A stretch of DNA of 15,896 nucleotides from Halarsenatibacter sp964630835 (lineage in GTDB: Bacteria > Bacillota > Halanaerobiia > Halanaerobiales > Halarsenatibacteraceae): NCBI GenBank assembly GCA_964630835.1, contig CAZVZM010000045.1, positions 1 through 15,896 of the forward strand. Direction: 5' to 3'. The notes beneath the pieces were generated by a model. That model worked only from the letters and a program-made list of their open reading frames with translations, was not told the DNA's origin and made no database searches. Shown piece by piece: positions 14,615-15,896 of this stretch (the stretch's first letter is position 1; the number at the start of each line of letters is the position of its first letter). A program made the translations under genes and the position numbers.

Positions 14615-15835
14615 TCACTCCCCTTTCCAGATCCTCCTGGCCTGCGGAAAAGATTCTAAAGCCCTATCCAGAATACCATGAACATAAGCTATTAACATAC
14701 CATAATTGACAATAGGTATATCCAGGCTATCAGCTTTTTTCAGGCGATATAAAATTTCTTTTCGATTGGCCATACAGCCGCCACATTGAACTATTAAATC
14801 ATAGTCCTCCAGTCGGTCGGGAAATTCGCGGCCGGCCACGTGTTCAAATTCCAGTTTGCCGCCAGCTGACTCTCTTAACCAGCGAGGAATTTTAACTGTC
14901 CCGATATCATCAGACGTCCGGTGATGAGTGCAGGCTTCGGCTATTAAAACTTTATCACCCGAATCCAGCCTGTCGACCCCTTTAATTCCACGGGTATAAA
15001 TCTTTAAATTTCCTTTATAGCGGGCAAATAAAACCGAAAAGCCGGTCAGAGGAATTCTCTCCGGGACATCATCAGCTACATCCATAAATACCTGAGAATC
15101 AGTCACTACAATTTCTGGATCCGATTTTAATTCATTTAAGGCCCCCTTCAGTTCACTTTCCTTAACAATTATTGCCCGGGCGTCATGATCGAGCACATCA
15201 CGAATAGTCTGCACCTGGGGCAAAATTAACCTGCCTTTCGGGGCGGCCATATCAATCGGCACCACCAGCACTGCTGTCTGCTGTGAATCGATTAAATCAC
15301 CAATAATATTTGGTTCTTCAAATTCAGACGGCGCCTTAAATACAATTTCCTTTTTCAAATCCTCTATATTTATCTCCCTGGTAGCACTAACCGGCTGTAA
15401 ATCGATCCCTAACTCTTTGCTGAGCTGCTTAATTTTATCCTCTTCTACCTGATCAATTTTGTTGACCACCCCAACTACTGGAATATCTCTTTCCTGAACT
15501 TCAGCCAAAAAGTCTCTTTCGGCCTCATCTATTCCCTGACCGGGATCGACCACAAAAACCGCCAGATCTGTCCTGCCCAGGACTTCTTCTGTCTTCTTAA
15601 CTCTTAATCTGCCCAGTTCTCCTGTATCATCAATGCCGGCTGTGTCAATCATCGTTACCGGTCCTAAAGGTAAAAGTTCCATCGATTTATATACCGGATC
15701 AGTTGTCGTCCCGGCTACTTCTGACACTACCGTCAATTCCTGATTTGTCAGGGCATTTATCAGGCTTGATTTGCCGGCATTCCTGCGGCCTAAGATTGCA
15801 ATGTGCAACCTGTTAGCCCGCGGCGTTTTCTGCAT
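14615..15835 (-). CDS. hydF: [FeFe]-hydrogenase maturation GTPase HydF
   Basis: A 406-residue cytoplasmic scaffold protein on which the 2Fe subcluster of [FeFe]-hydrogenase is assembled with HydE and HydG. The N-terminal GTPase domain has the P-loop GRRNAGKS (16-23), switch region TTTDP (43-47), DTAG (64-67), NKID (125-128) and SAT (150-152). A middle dimerisation domain follows. The C-terminal cluster domain has C302-T-H304 and C351-G-G-C354. The usual CxH...HCxxC pattern here has Gln350 where many HydF proteins have His. The start ATG directly follows the stop of the upstream gene, implying translational coupling; a ribosome site would lie in that gene's last codons (GGTGG). It indicates hydrogen-evolving or hydrogen-using anaerobic metabolism. 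It need not be related to the amine locus. Confidence 0.97.
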   Translation of the reverse strand: MQKTPRANRLHIAILGRRNAGKSSLINALTNQELTVVSEVAGTTTDPVYKSMELLPLGPVTMIDTAGIDDTGELGRLRVKKTEEVLGRTDLAVFVVDPGQGIDEAERDFLAEVQERDIPVVGVVNKIDQVEEDKIKQLSKELGIDLQPVSATREINIEDLKKEIVFKAPSEFEEPNIIGDLIDSQQTAVLVVPIDMAAPKGRLILPQVQTIRDVLDHDARAIIVKESELKGALNELKSDPEIVVTDSQVFMDVADDVPERIPLTGFSVLFARYKGNLKIYTRGIKGVDRLDSGDKVLIAEACTHHRTSDDIGTVKIPRWLRESAGGKLEFEHVAGREFPDRLEDYDLIVQCGGCMANRKEILYRLKKADSLDIPIVNYGMLIAYVHGILDRALESFPQARRIWKGE

Positions 15836-15896
15836 CTATTTCACCACCCAGTTCAGCTGTCCTGCTGCCAAGCCGGCGGAAATAATGAGGAGGATC
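15836..15896 (-). CDS. C-terminal end of an unidentified gene upstream of hydF, partial
   Basis: In the frame that ends with TAG (15836-15838), the 19 visible codons read ILLIISAGLAAGQLNWVVK. The segment is hydrophobic and would suit a membrane helix ending in a short polar tail. The stop touches the hydF ATG, so the two genes are very likely in one operon. Another hyd maturation gene would be expected by context, but the sequence does not resemble the HydE or HydG C-termini I know; identity is left open. Confidence 0.6.
   Translation of the reverse strand, partial: ILLIISAGLAAGQLNWVVK

Noticed and set aside
14505..14658. About 50-codon open stretch on the plus strand across the hydF 3' end (reads ...PDYREAKLIRDPGS...)
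   Set aside because: It overlaps hydF antisense, follows two stops directly, and has no ATG or ribosome site; probably a by-product of hydF codon usage and the GC-richer gap.

Overview
The window looks like chromosomal DNA of a halophilic, strictly anaerobic, low-GC Firmicute, most plausibly of the Halanaerobiales/Acetohalobium type. Reasons: AT-rich intergenic DNA, strong AGGAGG-type ribosome sites, unusually acidic proteins (both solute-binding proteins, the 180-residue protein, the MazG-like protein), a HydF maturase for [FeFe]-hydrogenase, and two periplasmic-type binding proteins whose signal peptides lack a lipobox, as expected for a diderm Firmicute. The organism call is inference.

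Left block (1-7254, all minus strand, transcribed right to left): livH-livM-SBP-livG-livF-MFS, then after a 216-bp gap an MttB-family (trimethylamine/quaternary-amine:corrinoid) methyltransferase that runs off the left edge. The ABC genes form a complete five-part HAAT-family importer. With the MttB-like enzyme next door, the simplest reading is import of a methylated amine or betaine followed by demethylation into corrinoid-dependent C1 metabolism. The substrate cannot be read from the sequence. A 13-bp hairpin between the binding-protein gene and livG probably lowers distal expression or protects the binding-protein mRNA.

Centre (7255-10477): a 1.3-kb AT-rich intergenic region with a tandem 21/20-bp repeat and a candidate direct-repeat operator. 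It is followed on the plus strand by a promoter, an unrecognised acidic 180-residue protein, a stretch with nested and alternative inverted repeats, and a hybrid regulator (PucR-type N-terminal domain fused to an AraC-type DNA-binding domain). This regulator is divergent from the transporter operon and is its obvious candidate controller.

Right-centre (10513-13453, minus strand): a second, unrelated MFS transporter and a stand-alone second copy of the solute-binding protein. The copy is about 84% identical to the first by hand alignment. It has the same GTG start, a near-identical ribosome site, and a terminator whose stem shares a core sequence with the hairpin behind the first copy. This indicates duplication of the gene with its flanks.

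Right end (13454-15896, minus strand): an AT-rich gap with a probable decayed coding fragment, a small MazG/COG4997-like NTP pyrophosphohydrolase, hydF, and the last 19 codons of an upstream gene whose stop abuts the hydF start. No rRNA, tRNA, CRISPR array, or intact insertion sequence was seen. The most interesting items are the methyl-amine uptake/demethylation module with its duplicated binding protein, the hybrid PucR-AraC regulator, the degenerate signature loop in LivG, and the structured region before the regulator.
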